From positions 1-64,000 of the forward strand of contig JAILAB010000007.1 in assembly GCA_024681855.1 (NCBI GenBank): a stretch of DNA of 64,000 nt. The letters run 5' to 3'. Positions within the stretch are counted from its first letter, which is position 1. Every line of letters starts with the position of its first letter. Origin of the DNA: Elusimicrobiales bacterium (GTDB taxonomy: Bacteria > Elusimicrobiota > Elusimicrobia > Elusimicrobiales > UBA9959). Below, one piece after another: positions 52,127 to 61,432 of this stretch. The position numbers and the translations under genes were made by a program. The notes beneath the pieces are model-generated. The model was not told where the DNA came from. It searched no databases and saw nothing but the letters and a program-made list of their open reading frames with translations.

Positions 52127-53161
52127 TCAGAATAACTGCAGCTGTTCTGAAATGTTTTCTTGGTCTGAGCCAAACTTTTTAATATCTTTTATAATCTTGT
52201 TCTTTTTTGTTTTTGTTTTTTGCTCATCAGTCAGCATTGGTATGCTTACCTCAACAGGCTGCTCAATGCCGAAATCAAACATAAGCTGCTCATTTGGATG
52301 ATAAGCCTTAATCTGCGGCTGCTCAGCATTGCTTCTTTTTCCCGGAGCAGGCAGGAAAAGAGTTTGCGTTTCCGCTTGCGTGGCAAATAATTGTGCACCA
52401 TATTTCTGTAAACGCATCAGCGCATCATAATCGGGATGTCCGTATTTATTGTTCGCTCCGAAAGAAAGTATGGCTACTTTAGGCTGAACTTTTGCTAAGA
52501 AAGCTTCAGATGATGCTGTATCTGAGCCATGATGCCCTGCTTTTAGTGCATAGGACTTAAGCTCATTGGGGAATCTTTTCAGTATTTCGGCTTCAGCAGG
52601 CATTTCCGCATCGCCCATCATCATTACTGTAGTGCCATTATATGTTATTTTCAGCACTATAGAGCAATTATTTAGTTTACTGTTGTTTCTTGTTTCAAAA
52701 GGCGTTTCGCAAGTGTTAAGCACTTTAACATCAACGCTTGGATCCCAATTCAGCTTCTCACCAATTTTAGGAAAATGAGTTTTGCATGCACGCTGTGCGT
52801 TTGCCTGTTCGCGTAGGGTATTGTCGCCTTTAGCTGCTATGTTTTCAACGCGGCTGTCATAGAAATTGCTAACGGTTCTGGTTTTAAAAACTTTTTTCAG
52901 TCCGATATAATGATCGCTATGCGGATGCGTAAGCACCACATGATCTATATGCGTTACATTTTTTGAATTGAGAAAATCATTAATAAGCCTGTTTGTGGGG
53001 CCGCCGTCTATAAGAGCGTTTTTGCCATTGGGAAGCTCTATGTATGTGGCATCGCCCTGCCCCACATTTACGAAATAGAAATTAAGCTGCGCATCCGCCA
53101 GTGAGGCAAAAAAGAAGAATATAAAAGCAAAAATTGAAAAAAGGCCTGTAAATTTTTTCAT
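52127..53161 (-). CDS. Secreted ComEC-like metallo-beta-lactamase-fold protein
   Basis: 344 residues with a signal peptide (~1-24, ending SLADAQ). The MBL domain resembles the soluble C-terminal domain of ComEC: FVNVGQGDATYIELP (~29-43), THPHSDHYIGL (~78-88), MMMGDAEMPAE (~181-191) and KAGHHGSDTASS (~207-218), with a GHPDYD loop later. The ComEC domain is thought to cut DNA strands; stand-alone secreted versions exist in various bacteria. A Lys-rich tail ends the protein. No competence genes are nearby. Confidence 0.87.
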   Translation of the reverse strand: MKKFTGLFSIFAFIFFFFASLADAQLNFYFVNVGQGDATYIELPNGKNALIDGGPTNRLINDFLNSKNVTHIDHVVLTHPHSDHYIGLKKVFKTRTVSNFYDSRVENIAAKGDNTLREQANAQRACKTHFPKIGEKLNWDPSVDVKVLNTCETPFETRNNSKLNNCSIVLKITYNGTTVMMMGDAEMPAEAEILKRFPNELKSYALKAGHHGSDTASSEAFLAKVQPKVAILSFGANNKYGHPDYDALMRLQKYGAQLFATQAETQTLFLPAPGKRSNAEQPQIKAYHPNEQLMFDFGIEQPVEVSIPMLTDEQKTKTKKNKIIKDIKKFGSDQENISEQLQLF

Positions 53162-53358
53162 AAGTCCTCTATTATAATTATAGTATAAATTTTTCTTGAA
53201 AAAAGTGCCAAAAGGCCTAAATGCCTATGGGAATTTAGCCTTGTCTGCCAATGCTTTTTAGCATCTTATGTTCCTTATTATCTGTTTATTTCTTGCAAGC
53301 AGGAAAAAAAGTGTTTATAATAAGAAAAACTGATTGTGATTATAAAATGGAGGAAAAA

Positions 53359-54561
53359 ATGGCTTTTTATTCCAAAGAACAGCTTGAAAAATATGCTGAT
53401 GTGCTTATCTGGGGCCTTAATACTGCTCGCCCGGGATTTAAGCCTCATGAGAACATATTGCTGCGCTGCAGCCTGCCTGGAAGGGAGCTTGGAGAGATAA
53501 TATACCGCAAGCTGATACAGCAGAAATACAATGTGATTTTCCGCTTTTTGTCCACGCCGGAAAATGAGAAGAGCTTTTACCAGTATTCAGATGAAGAGCA
53601 GCTTGGATTTATGCCTCATGGCGATAAAGAAATGTATGAAGGTCTGAATGGCAATATCCTTGTTTATGCGCCTGAATCGCTCACGCATCTTAAAGACATA
53701 GACACTAAGCGCCAATCCATAGCAATGCTGGCTCGCAAGCCTTTGCGGGAAATAATGAACCGCCGCGAGGAGAATGGCGAATTTGGCTGGACTTTGTGCA
53801 CATATCCTACGGAAGAGCTGGCCAGACAGGCTGGGCTTTCCATTCAGGAATATGCAGATCAGATAGCGAAGGCCTGCCTGCTGAATGAAGCAGATCCGGT
53901 AAGGAAATGGACTGAAATATTTGAAAACACAAAAGCCATAAAGGAATGGCTTCGCGGGCTTGACATTGATACGGTGCATATAGAATCCGAGCATGCTGAC
54001 CTTGAAGTGAAAATAGGCGAACGCCGCAGATTTAAAGGAATAAGCGGTCATAATATACCCAGTTTTGAGATTTTCACTTCGCCTGACTGGCGTTATACCA
54101 AAGGCATATATTTTGCCAATCTGCCGGCTTTCAGGGGCGGCAATCTTGTGCAGAACATACGCCTTGAATTTAAGGAAGGCCGCGCTGTAGGTATTTCCGC
54201 AGAAAAAGGCGATGACTATGTGAAGAAAATCCTTGCCACTGATGAAGGTGCCTGCCAGGTGGGAGAGTTTTCCCTTACAGATAAGCGTTTCTCCAAGATT
54301 GACAAATTCATGGCGGACACCTTGTTTGATGAAAACCATGGCGGCGTGAACGGAAACTGCCATATAGCCGTTGGCAGTGCCTATGCTGACACTTTTGACG
54401 GAGATGTGCGCAAGCTTACTCCAGATATGAAAAAGGAACTGGGCTTTAATGATTCGGCTGTTCACTGGGACATGATAAATACCGAGAAGAAAAAGGTTAC
54501 GGCATTGCTTAAAGATGGCCGGAAAGTAACCATATATGAAGACGGAATGTTCAAGAACTGA
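53359..54561 (+). CDS. M29-family metalloaminopeptidase (aminopeptidase T/AmpS-like)
   Basis: 400 residues from ATG 53359; GGAGG lies 5 bases upstream, and a longer frame to 53251 has no such support. Peptidase M29 layout: N-terminal domain (~1-180) and C-terminal metal domain with acidic and His residues in ISAEKGDDYV (~277), VGEFSLTD (~300), FDENHGGVNGNCHIAVGSAY (~326-345) and VHWDM (~375), which match the known two-metal ligands. It removes N-terminal amino acids in the cytoplasm. A bidirectional terminator follows. Confidence 0.9.
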   Translation: MAFYSKEQLEKYADVLIWGLNTARPGFKPHENILLRCSLPGRELGEIIYRKLIQQKYNVIFRFLSTPENEKSFYQYSDEEQLGFMPHGDKEMYEGLNGNILVYAPESLTHLKDIDTKRQSIAMLARKPLREIMNRREENGEFGWTLCTYPTEELARQAGLSIQEYADQIAKACLLNEADPVRKWTEIFENTKAIKEWLRGLDIDTVHIESEHADLEVKIGERRRFKGISGHNIPSFEIFTSPDWRYTKGIYFANLPAFRGGNLVQNIRLEFKEGRAVGISAEKGDDYVKKILATDEGACQVGEFSLTDKRFSKIDKFMADTLFDENHGGVNGNCHIAVGSAYADTFDGDVRKLTPDMKKELGFNDSAVHWDMINTEKKKVTALLKDGRKVTIYEDGMFKN

Positions 54562-54611
54562 GCAGCCTGGCGCAATGGCCTAATTAATGTTGCGGCAAAT
54601 GCCGGTAAAAG

Positions 54612-54645
54612 AAAAAAGGCAGCGTATTTATACGCTGCCTTTTCT
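54612..54645. terminator. Bidirectional intrinsic terminator
   Basis: AAAGGCAGCGTA (54615-54626) and TACGCTGCCTTT (54631-54642) pair perfectly with flanking A and T runs, serving the converging M29 gene (+) and the 936-residue exported protein gene (-). Confidence 0.9.
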
Positions 54646-54703
54646 ATTTTGTGCTGATGTATTATTTAACTGTTATCAATAAATATGCCTTGCGGTTAAT
54701 ATA

Positions 54704-57514
54704 TCAGCGCCATTTTGTAAGGAAATGGTAATTCAGCAGGCCGCCAAAAGTGAAGCTGTCCGCATATCCTCCCAGCCTTGCTCCTGTTGCATATATCCAT
54801 TTCGCATAGAAGCCCATGCTCAAATCCTTGAATATCTTTGTGGTAAGAGTTGAGTTTACTTCCAGTCTTTCGCGCAGATTTGTTATGTCATCGTCATGGC
54901 ATGGCAGATAACGGCGGTACATGGCATTGGCTGCCAGAGTTAGGTTTGTATGCGGTATTTTGTACTCCGCTTTTGCAAAAGCCTCAAATGCATAGTGCGT
55001 ATAAGCCGGATCGGGATATATTCTGCGCTCAATGTCGAACGCCGCATAAGCCTCTTTCAGTATGCTGCCTCCAAAAAGTTTCCAGCCTGTTTTTTCCCGC
55101 AGCGTTTTTTTGCGGCGGTTATAGTTTTCCGCTTCAAATTCGGTTTCATATTCTGCCGTAAGGAAAGGGCCTGTAAGCGCTCCGCCTAGCGATTTAAGCT
55201 CGTATGGAGCATAAAGGAATTCCGCATCATAATCCAGCTTGTCTGAATCAAGGCCAGTGTAAGTTTCATATTTGGTTTTGCCATAGCTGCCTTTTATTGA
55301 AGGCGTGAAAAAGAAATCTCCTTTTGCGTATGGGGCTTTCACTATGCCGCTTGCCGCTACCTTTGTCCTGTTTTCTGTAGCGAAGGCGCTTTCGCTTGTG
55401 GCACCGTATCCTGCAGGAGAATGAATATTGGTTTTTTCCGCATAAATATTCAGGTCTTCAATTTCAAAACGCCATGTTCCTTTTATTTCTGTTTGGTCTT
55501 CTGCGAGCGCTGATACCTCTTTTTTCCAGTTTTCCCTGTCAGCATTGTCTTTCCTTACCTGCTTCATTTCATTTACGATGAAAGTTACAAGCTTTTCCTG
55601 CTTGCCATCTGCGGTTTCCGCAGAGGAGCATTTGGCGGCAAGGCTTTCAGGCAGCGCCGCAAGATATTTTTCATCATCCCGTATGGCATATCCGCTCAGC
55701 CTGCCGCGCTTGTCCAAACCGGAAATGGCATAATACTGCTTTCCGCCCGCTTTGCCTGCGGCATATTCGCTGAAAGGCATTGTCTTTGCCTGGTTTCCAG
55801 TGAACTGTTTAAGGTCTTTTCCGGATATCATGTAAAGCTGAACTTTCTCATTCTTGCCCAGCCATTCCCTGGCCTCATCGGCAGAAAGATATCCTGTTAT
55901 TGCTTTAGAGGCATCTGCTTTTATTTCCAGCACGGCTGTTTCCGCATTGAAATGCCTGCGCAGCATTCCGGCGGCTGCCTGATGGAAATCCGCCGGGGAC
56001 TGGAATGCGGAAGGCTCGCGTCCGCCGAAGCTCATTTCTGCGGCATCCGGCATAACGGCATTTTCATCGCTTATGAATGCCGTGAGTATTGCCGTTTTCT
56101 GTTCCTCGCGCGCTTCGGGTTTGAAAATTTCTTTTGAATCTTCCATTTCAAGGCTTATTCTGGCTAGGCGGCCTTCTTTAAATGCCAGATTTATTTTTCC
56201 GTCGCCATGGCGGTCCCGTTCAAGCTCCAGCGCTGAATCATGCCTTTCAGTGCGCTCTTCCAAGTCGGCGGCAAGTCCAAGATTGGCCGTTTTGCCCCAG
56301 CGTTTCTTGTTTATTATAAGGTCAACTCCTTTTATGTCATCTGTCCAGGCGGCTGATTCTGATTCATCAAATGCATTGCTCAATATTACGGCATCCGCTT
56401 TCTCGTCTTTGCGGGCTTTGCGTATAATCTGCGACAGTTTTTTATTGCCTTCGGGATTCCAGAATTTTATGCCGCTTCCGTCTAGCTTTATATCCAATGC
56501 TTCATCATTTTTGCCTATGGAAAAAAACAGTATTTTCTTGCCGTTCATGGTTAATGCGGCATATGGCTTTACCTTGTCTTCAAGGGCTGTGCCTGAAAAA
56601 TCAGCATTAGTGAATACCGGCATCGGTTTTAGTCTTGCATTTGCGTCATTGTCCGCATTGGCATTGCCTGTATCAGCATCGCTTGCATTAGCATTGCCGG
56701 CAGTGTTTTTATCATTGGCAGGCTTTGAGGCATTTTCCATTGAATTCCAAAATCCGAAGAGATCTTCCGGATTAAGCAGCAGAATGTCTGTTCCGGCTTC
56801 TGAGAAGAAAGAATACATATTGTCAAAAGCCTTAGGATTGCCTTCACTCATGAGGCCTGCTCCCGCGCCTATGCTTATTAGCGCATGGTTTTCATTTGCT
56901 TTGGCCTTTTCAGAAGCTTCCTTAGTAGGGGACATAAGCCCCTGTGGCTTTATCACGGTGTGGAATGATACTGTCTTCCCTCCTATTTTTAGGGAATGTT
57001 CCAGCTGCATTGTGTTTTCCCAAAACTCATGTTTTTTTTCGCCGGGAATATGCAGCGCCGGTATTTCTTTGCCGTTTGCCAGCCTGAATGAAAGCATTTC
57101 TGCTTTTTCTAATTCAGCTTCAAGAAAAGCAGCTAGCTCGGCTAATGCTGCAGCATTTTCTTCCATTTTGGAGGCATCTTCAAGAAATACATAATTTACT
57201 CCGCTATGTATTACTGTTATATCACCGGTTTTTACAAATGAGGCATTTTTAAGATCTTCTGCCTTTATTCCTTCCACATTGCCTAAAAGGAAATTTGCTC
57301 CATCTGTGAATGAAAGGCTTTCAAGCGATTTTTCCAGCTCTATTTTCTTTTCTTCATTTTTAAGGCTTTCAAAAGTCTCGTTTATGCAGTTGCCAAGCCT
57401 GTACTCATTGTCAAAATAGTGCAGTGTAAGCTCTTGCGCTGCTGCGGACAATATAAGATTTGGCATCATCATAAGGACAATAAATAATGATAGGTTAATA
57501 ATAAAGCGTTTCAT
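54704..57514 (-). CDS. Exported degenerate 5'-nucleotidase-like protein with C-terminal beta-barrel
   Basis: 936 residues, signal peptide ~1-27. The middle follows the layout of secreted 5'-nucleotidases: an ISIGAGAGLMSEGN segment (~214) where active enzymes have a GD motif, LLLNPEDLFGFW (~246) where they have GNHEFDFG, and PVFTNADFSG (~302) like the SANV motif. All metal-binding residues at those positions are replaced, so the phosphatase should be dead. The C-terminal nucleotidase domain (~475-640, with LYMISGKDLKQF) is recognisable. From ~690 to the end the pattern of alternating aromatic residues, ending GLLNYHFLTKWR, looks like an outer-membrane barrel. A low-complexity Asn/Ala/Asp linker (~263-293) is present. 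Function is unknown. Confidence 0.7.
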   Translation of the reverse strand: MKRFIINLSLFIVLMMMPNLILSAAAQELTLHYFDNEYRLGNCINETFESLKNEEKKIELEKSLESLSFTDGANFLLGNVEGIKAEDLKNASFVKTGDITVIHSGVNYVFLEDASKMEENAAALAELAAFLEAELEKAEMLSFRLANGKEIPALHIPGEKKHEFWENTMQLEHSLKIGGKTVSFHTVIKPQGLMSPTKEASEKAKANENHALISIGAGAGLMSEGNPKAFDNMYSFFSEAGTDILLLNPEDLFGFWNSMENASKPANDKNTAGNANASDADTGNANADNDANARLKPMPVFTNADFSGTALEDKVKPYAALTMNGKKILFFSIGKNDEALDIKLDGSGIKFWNPEGNKKLSQIIRKARKDEKADAVILSNAFDESESAAWTDDIKGVDLIINKKRWGKTANLGLAADLEERTERHDSALELERDRHGDGKINLAFKEGRLARISLEMEDSKEIFKPEAREEQKTAILTAFISDENAVMPDAAEMSFGGREPSAFQSPADFHQAAAGMLRRHFNAETAVLEIKADASKAITGYLSADEAREWLGKNEKVQLYMISGKDLKQFTGNQAKTMPFSEYAAGKAGGKQYYAISGLDKRGRLSGYAIRDDEKYLAALPESLAAKCSSAETADGKQEKLVTFIVNEMKQVRKDNADRENWKKEVSALAEDQTEIKGTWRFEIEDLNIYAEKTNIHSPAGYGATSESAFATENRTKVAASGIVKAPYAKGDFFFTPSIKGSYGKTKYETYTGLDSDKLDYDAEFLYAPYELKSLGGALTGPFLTAEYETEFEAENYNRRKKTLREKTGWKLFGGSILKEAYAAFDIERRIYPDPAYTHYAFEAFAKAEYKIPHTNLTLAANAMYRRYLPCHDDDITNLRERLEVNSTLTTKIFKDLSMGFYAKWIYATGARLGGYADSFTFGGLLNYHFLTKWR

Positions 57515-57875
57515 AATAAAGATTTTACAAAATAAGCATTAAGACTGGAAAAGCATTGTTTTTCATCTTTTTATGACTGCTTCTTTTTTAATAGTAAGAA
57601 TATAGTAAGAATAATGACTCATTTTTTTTGTTTAGATCGCAATCAGTCTTAGCCTGCTTGCGAATACTGTATTATTTAATTTGGACACATAAGGATTTAT
57701 TTTGCATGAAACATAAAAATGTGCAGAAGGCATATTATTCCTGCCTGCCGCAAATTTCATAATCATATAAATTGCGTTAATTCTGGCATTTATTATGGAA
57801 ACAGATAAAAAAAAAGTAAACTATATATAAGAAAACCTGCTCATTATTATGGGCTTAAAAGGAGAAAACTGTATT
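57515..57875. other. 361-base gap upstream of rubrerythrin
   Basis: No gene, RNA or repeat family recognised. The only structure seen is an 11 bp tandem direct repeat, ATAGTAAGAAT (57591-57601 and 57602-57612). The promoters of the divergent exported protein and rubrerythrin must lie here, but no convincing pair of -35/-10 boxes or Fur/PerR-type operator was found. Confidence 0.5.
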
Positions 57876-58415
57876 ATGAGTAATAAGTACGCAGGAACAA
57901 AAACGGAAAAAAACCTGGAAGCCGCTTTTGCGGGAGAGTCCCAGGCTAGGAACAAATATACATATTTTGCAAGCAAGGCAAAGAAAGAAGGCTTTGAGCA
58001 GATTGCTACTCTTTTCCTTAAAACAGCAGATAATGAAAAAGAACATGCCAAGCTCTGGTTCAAGGAACTTAATGGCATAGGCGACACATCAGAAAACCTT
58101 AAGACCGCTGCGGAAGGCGAAAATTATGAATGGACCGATATGTACGAAGGTTTTGCCAAAACAGCGGAAGAGGAAGGTTTTAAGGAATTGGCTGCCAAAT
58201 TCCGCCTTGTAGCTGCTATTGAGAAAAAGCATGAGGAGCGCTACCGCGCGCTTTTGAAAAATATAGAAACCGCACAGGTTTTTGAGAAAAGCGAAGTAAA
58301 AGTATGGGAATGCCGCAACTGCGGACATATAGTGGTTGGCACAAAAGCTCCGCAGATCTGCCCTGCCTGCGCGCATCCGCAGAGTTATTTTGAAATTCAT
58401 GCTGAGAATTACTAA
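57876..58415 (+). CDS. Rubrerythrin
   Basis: 179 residues from ATG 57876 (AAGGAG at 57858-57863); an ATG at 57849 has no ribosome site. A four-helix diiron domain (~1-140) carries the ligand Glu residues in [32 protein letters not shown] and [11 protein letters not shown]-terminal rubredoxin-like domain has ECRNCG and ICPACAHP (~148-165). Rubrerythrin reduces hydrogen peroxide in anaerobes and fits the strictly anaerobic character of the window. It is monocistronic with its own terminator. Confidence 0.95.
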   Translation: MSNKYAGTKTEKNLEAAFAGESQARNKYTYFASKAKKEGFEQIATLFLKTADNEKEHAKLWFKELNGIGDTSENLKTAAEGENYEWTDMYEGFAKTAEEEGFKELAAKFRLVAAIEKKHEERYRALLKNIETAQVFEKSEVKVWECRNCGHIVVGTKAPQICPACAHPQSYFEIHAENY

Positions 58416-58449
58416 GCATAAATTTTGATTTCATACTCCCTAAAAAGAA

Positions 58450-58474
58450 AAGGCGGGCACTGCCCGCCTTTTTT
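58450..58474 (+). terminator. Intrinsic terminator of rubrerythrin
   Basis: AAGGCGGGCA and TGCCCGCCTT form a perfect 10 bp stem followed by TTTTTTAA. Confidence 0.93.
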
Positions 58475-58770
58475 AATTCCGGTTTTTTAATTAGAGCTTG
58501 TTTTCCTATCCTATTCCATTCATTTATGCACCTATGCTGCAACATATCTGTTAGGCCTAATTAATTGTGCTAAATCGGAAAAACACATTGCCTTCGCAAA
58601 ATACAGAAAAAAAGCTTTTTTAGAAAATAGCAATATAATGCTTTCAAAAAACAGCTTTTTTAGCTTTTATTATTATAAGCATTGCCCTGAGCTGTATGTG
58701 CCTGTTTTTTATGGCATGCCGTAATACTTTATTTAATGTTATGACATTTCTTGCCTCTATGTTTTATAAA
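58475..58770. other. Gene-free stretch between two terminators
   Basis: AT-rich. Open frames here, including a 93-codon plus-strand ORF from 58696, are rich in Phe and Leu from AT-rich sequence, cross the 58772 terminator and have no ribosome site, so none is called. Confidence 0.5.
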
Positions 58771-58771
58771 A

Positions 58772-58801
58772 AAACAGTCCCTGTTTTTTTCAGGGACTGT
58801 C
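58772..58801 (-). terminator. Intrinsic terminator of ssnA
   Basis: ACAGTCCCTG and CAGGGACTGT pair perfectly around TTTTTTT. On the minus strand the stem is followed by TTTTTTTAT, about 120 bases after the ssnA stop. Confidence 0.82.
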
Positions 58802-58918
58802 TTTATTGTTTTTATTTTGATTGCCTTTTACTACCGCAATTGTTCCTCTTTTATAAGATTTTTTATTTTTTAGGCATATGGAATATTATTTCTCATAAAA
58901 GTTTCTGGCGTCTGAGGT

Positions 58919-60241
58919 TTAGAATCTTTCCCACATTTTTTTGCACAGCTCAGCTGATTTGGCATATGCTTCATTAACATCAAAGTCCAGTTTCAGCACC
59001 TTGTTCTCCATAAGCACTTTGCCATCGGCTATGGTTGTGTCCGCTATTGCGTCTGACATTCCGAATACCAGATGTCCTGCAAAATTGTTTTCATCAAATG
59101 GGGAGGGGGCAAGGTAATCCATTATGACAATATCTGCCATATAGCCTTCTTTAAGCACGCCGATTCCCTCAAAATACCTGTTGGCAATTTTTGCATTATT
59201 GAAAGCAAGAGCATTGACAGGCTCCATGAAGCCTTGTGAGGGGTCATGTGTTAAATGCTGCATCCACACAGCCATGCGCAGTGAATCTGTCATTCTCACT
59301 GTCATGGCATCTGTTCCCATGCCCAGGAGAATTCCTTTGGCGGCAATTTTAACCATGTCTCCTGTGCCTATGGCATTATTGGCATTGGATTCTGGATTCT
59401 GCACAATAGCTGTATCTGTTTCCTTTACCAGGTCCATTTCATGTTCATTTATATGCACGCAGTGCGCGGCAATGGTCTTGTTCCCTAAAACTCCTGCCTT
59501 GTGGAAGCGTTCTATTACGCGGCAACCGTGCTCCGCCTGGCATTTTTCCACATCTGCGAGGCCTTCGGCAACGTGAACATGGAAGCCAACTCCGGCATCT
59601 TTGGCCATTTCCACTGCTTTGCCAAGTGTTTTGTCGCTTACCGTGAACGAGGCATGAAGGCCGAAAAGAGCCTTTATGCTGTTATTGTTAAGTCTGCTGG
59701 CATATTTCGCAAATTCATAGTTCTCTTTAAGCCCTTCCTCCGCGCGCTGTTCGCCGTCGCGGTCTGATACTTCATAGCACAGGCTGTTGCGCAGTCCTAC
59801 AAGGTTTGAGGCTTTTTCAATCTCATGCATTGAACCCAGTATATGATACGGGCTTGCGTGATGGTCTATCATTGTTGTTGTGCCATGCTTTACAGCCTCT
59901 ATCATGGGAATAAGGGCGCTGTAATAAGTGTCCTCAAGAGTCAGTTTTTTGTCCAGTCTCCACCACAGATTGTCCAAAACCTCAAGGAAATTTGTTGATG
60001 GCTTTGCTTTGCCAAGACCGCGGGAGAATGTGCTGTAATAGTGCATATGGGCGTTTATGAATCCCGGCATTACAACCCTGCCGTGCGCATCTATTACCTT
60101 GTCATATTTGCCGGTAAATTCTGCTTCCGGGGCAATTTTCTTTATTTTGTTGCCCTCAATAAGCAGGGCGTGTCCGCGCAGGACTTTGTTGTTTTCGCCC
60201 AGAGTTACTATTATTCCGTTTTTTATCAGTATTGTGTTCAT
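58919..60241 (-). CDS. ssnA: SsnA-type putative aminohydrolase
   Basis: 440 residues from ATG 60241, with AAGGAGAA 5 bases upstream. It is an amidohydrolase-superfamily enzyme of the SsnA group, related to chlorohydrolases and guanine or cytosine deaminases. Metal ligands: GFINAHMHYYSTF (~60-72), FHVHVAEG (~222), AAHCVHI (~262) and GMGTDAMT (~310). In E. coli and many gut anaerobes ssnA lies in clusters with ygfK and xanthine-dehydrogenase genes implicated in purine or uric acid breakdown. Here it is on the same strand as, and 1.2 kb from, a PreTA-type reductase. The exact substrate is not established. Confidence 0.9.
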   Translation of the reverse strand: MNTILIKNGIIVTLGENNKVLRGHALLIEGNKIKKIAPEAEFTGKYDKVIDAHGRVVMPGFINAHMHYYSTFSRGLGKAKPSTNFLEVLDNLWWRLDKKLTLEDTYYSALIPMIEAVKHGTTTMIDHHASPYHILGSMHEIEKASNLVGLRNSLCYEVSDRDGEQRAEEGLKENYEFAKYASRLNNNSIKALFGLHASFTVSDKTLGKAVEMAKDAGVGFHVHVAEGLADVEKCQAEHGCRVIERFHKAGVLGNKTIAAHCVHINEHEMDLVKETDTAIVQNPESNANNAIGTGDMVKIAAKGILLGMGTDAMTVRMTDSLRMAVWMQHLTHDPSQGFMEPVNALAFNNAKIANRYFEGIGVLKEGYMADIVIMDYLAPSPFDENNFAGHLVFGMSDAIADTTIADGKVLMENKVLKLDFDVNEAYAKSAELCKKMWERF

Positions 60242-60445
60242 CAAATTCTCCTTATATTTCAGAAATATTTTATTAAAAAATTTTACCTTTCCTTAAAATA
60301 TTTTTGTGATTTCCTTCGGTTTTTGGAGTTAATGGAGTTTTTATGTGCAGCATGGTTGTAATCTCCATGGATTTATTATTGCACATCCTGACCTGCGTGT
60401 CAATCCGACAGTTGAATCCGCAGATCTGCTTTTAAAAATGTCTGT

Positions 60446-61300
60446 TTATTTTATTCTTTGTGTCTGGCTGTCCTTTTTCTTTTTCGCAGCCTGATCCAGA
60501 AGGAACTTCTTCATCGTTTCTGACGCACGCGCCTCTCTTTCGGATTGTTCCAGCTGGTTTTTCAGTGTGTTTATATTTCTTTTATTGGCATAGGATTGTC
60601 TTTGTTTCATGTCCATGCCTGCTTTTTCACGCAGTCTCAAGTGGTTTTGAAAATCCGCGTCCGGATTATGGGCTTTATTATTATAAACGGATTTTCTTCT
60701 TTCCTCAATAATTGCTTTCTCTTCTGCAGACAGCGTATGAAAATCTATATATTGTTTTGTCTTAATATATGCAAATAAGGAAAATATAATAAATACGGCT
60801 GCAATTATGATGTTTTTCAGATTAATTATGCTGCCTGATGATGTTTCTGTATACGCATTAATATAGGCTTTTTCCAGCATTTCCTTTTTTGCCTTATAAA
60901 CATCTGCTGGCAAATGTCTGGCAATGACAGCAATTTTGTTTAATTCGTTTTCGTATAATTCCTTTATGGTGCCGCATTCAGCAGCAAGATTCATAAGATT
61001 GCTGTACTTTTTTTCCAGAATATTCAGGTTTTCTTTACTGTTATGTATGTTTTTAAATGTTTCTTTTAATATGTAAATATCTGTTTCTGTTTTCCTTTTG
61101 GCTGCTTTTTCAGATATGTCCTCAATTTTCTGTCGTTCCTCAAAATATATGTCATCTATATTTCCATTACCAATAGCCTCTTTAAACATCTTTTCATAAG
61201 CAGCTTTTATATTGTCCTGGCGGTTTTCATATAAACTGCCCGGCGGCAGCTTTTCGGAATTGTTTACTGGAAAATCATTTCTGTGTGAATTTTCTGTCAT
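60446..61300 (-). CDS. Single-pass membrane protein with coiled-coil flanks
   Basis: 284 residues. A long charged helical N-terminal region (~25-155, with KNIHNSKENLNILEKKYSNL and ENELNKIAVIARHLP) precedes one membrane segment (~162-182, NIIIAAVFIIFSLFAYI) and a basic helical C-terminus ending in KKKKDSQTQRIK. No family is recognised. It lies between ssnA and the preTA-like gene, in the same direction, with ~200 bases to ssnA and a terminator in the upstream gap, so it is probably a separate unit. Codon use is AT-rich. Confidence 0.65.
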   Translation of the reverse strand: MTENSHRNDFPVNNSEKLPPGSLYENRQDNIKAAYEKMFKEAIGNGNIDDIYFEERQKIEDISEKAAKRKTETDIYILKETFKNIHNSKENLNILEKKYSNLMNLAAECGTIKELYENELNKIAVIARHLPADVYKAKKEMLEKAYINAYTETSSGSIINLKNIIIAAVFIIFSLFAYIKTKQYIDFHTLSAEEKAIIEERRKSVYNNKAHNPDADFQNHLRLREKAGMDMKQRQSYANKRNINTLKNQLEQSEREARASETMKKFLLDQAAKKKKDSQTQRIK

Positions 61301-61390
61301 AAATATATGAATTGTTTCCGGCTTTGTTAAATAAGAGCAGTGTCAGCGGTGCCAGATAAATAGTTAATTTTTATCTGCAAAAGGCCATAT

Positions 61391-61428
61391 AAAAAGACGC
61401 CTCCCCGTTATGGGAAGGCGTCTTTTTA
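61391..61428 (-). terminator. Intrinsic terminator of the PreTA-like gene
   Basis: AAAAAGACGCCTCCCC and GGGAAGGCGTCTTTTT pair with one mismatch. It ends 5 bases before the stop codon region of the gene (61433) and has a T tract on the minus strand. Confidence 0.9.
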
Positions 61429-61432
61429 GTGT

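Noticed and set aside
56630-56720. GCATT-rich low-complexity DNA as a microsatellite or array
   Set aside because: It is the codon-level reflection of an Asn/Ala/Asp linker in the exported protein, not an independent repeat.
56073-57194. Plus-strand ORF of 373 codons antisense to the 936-residue exported protein
   Set aside because: Translation is Ser/Ala/Phe-rich low complexity with no motif or ribosome site, while the minus-strand frame has a signal peptide and domain layout; it is a shadow of that gene's codon bias.
58696-58977. Plus-strand ORF of 93 codons after rubrerythrin
   Set aside because: Phe/Leu-rich from AT-rich sequence, runs through a terminator hairpin and into the 3' end of ssnA, with no ribosome site.
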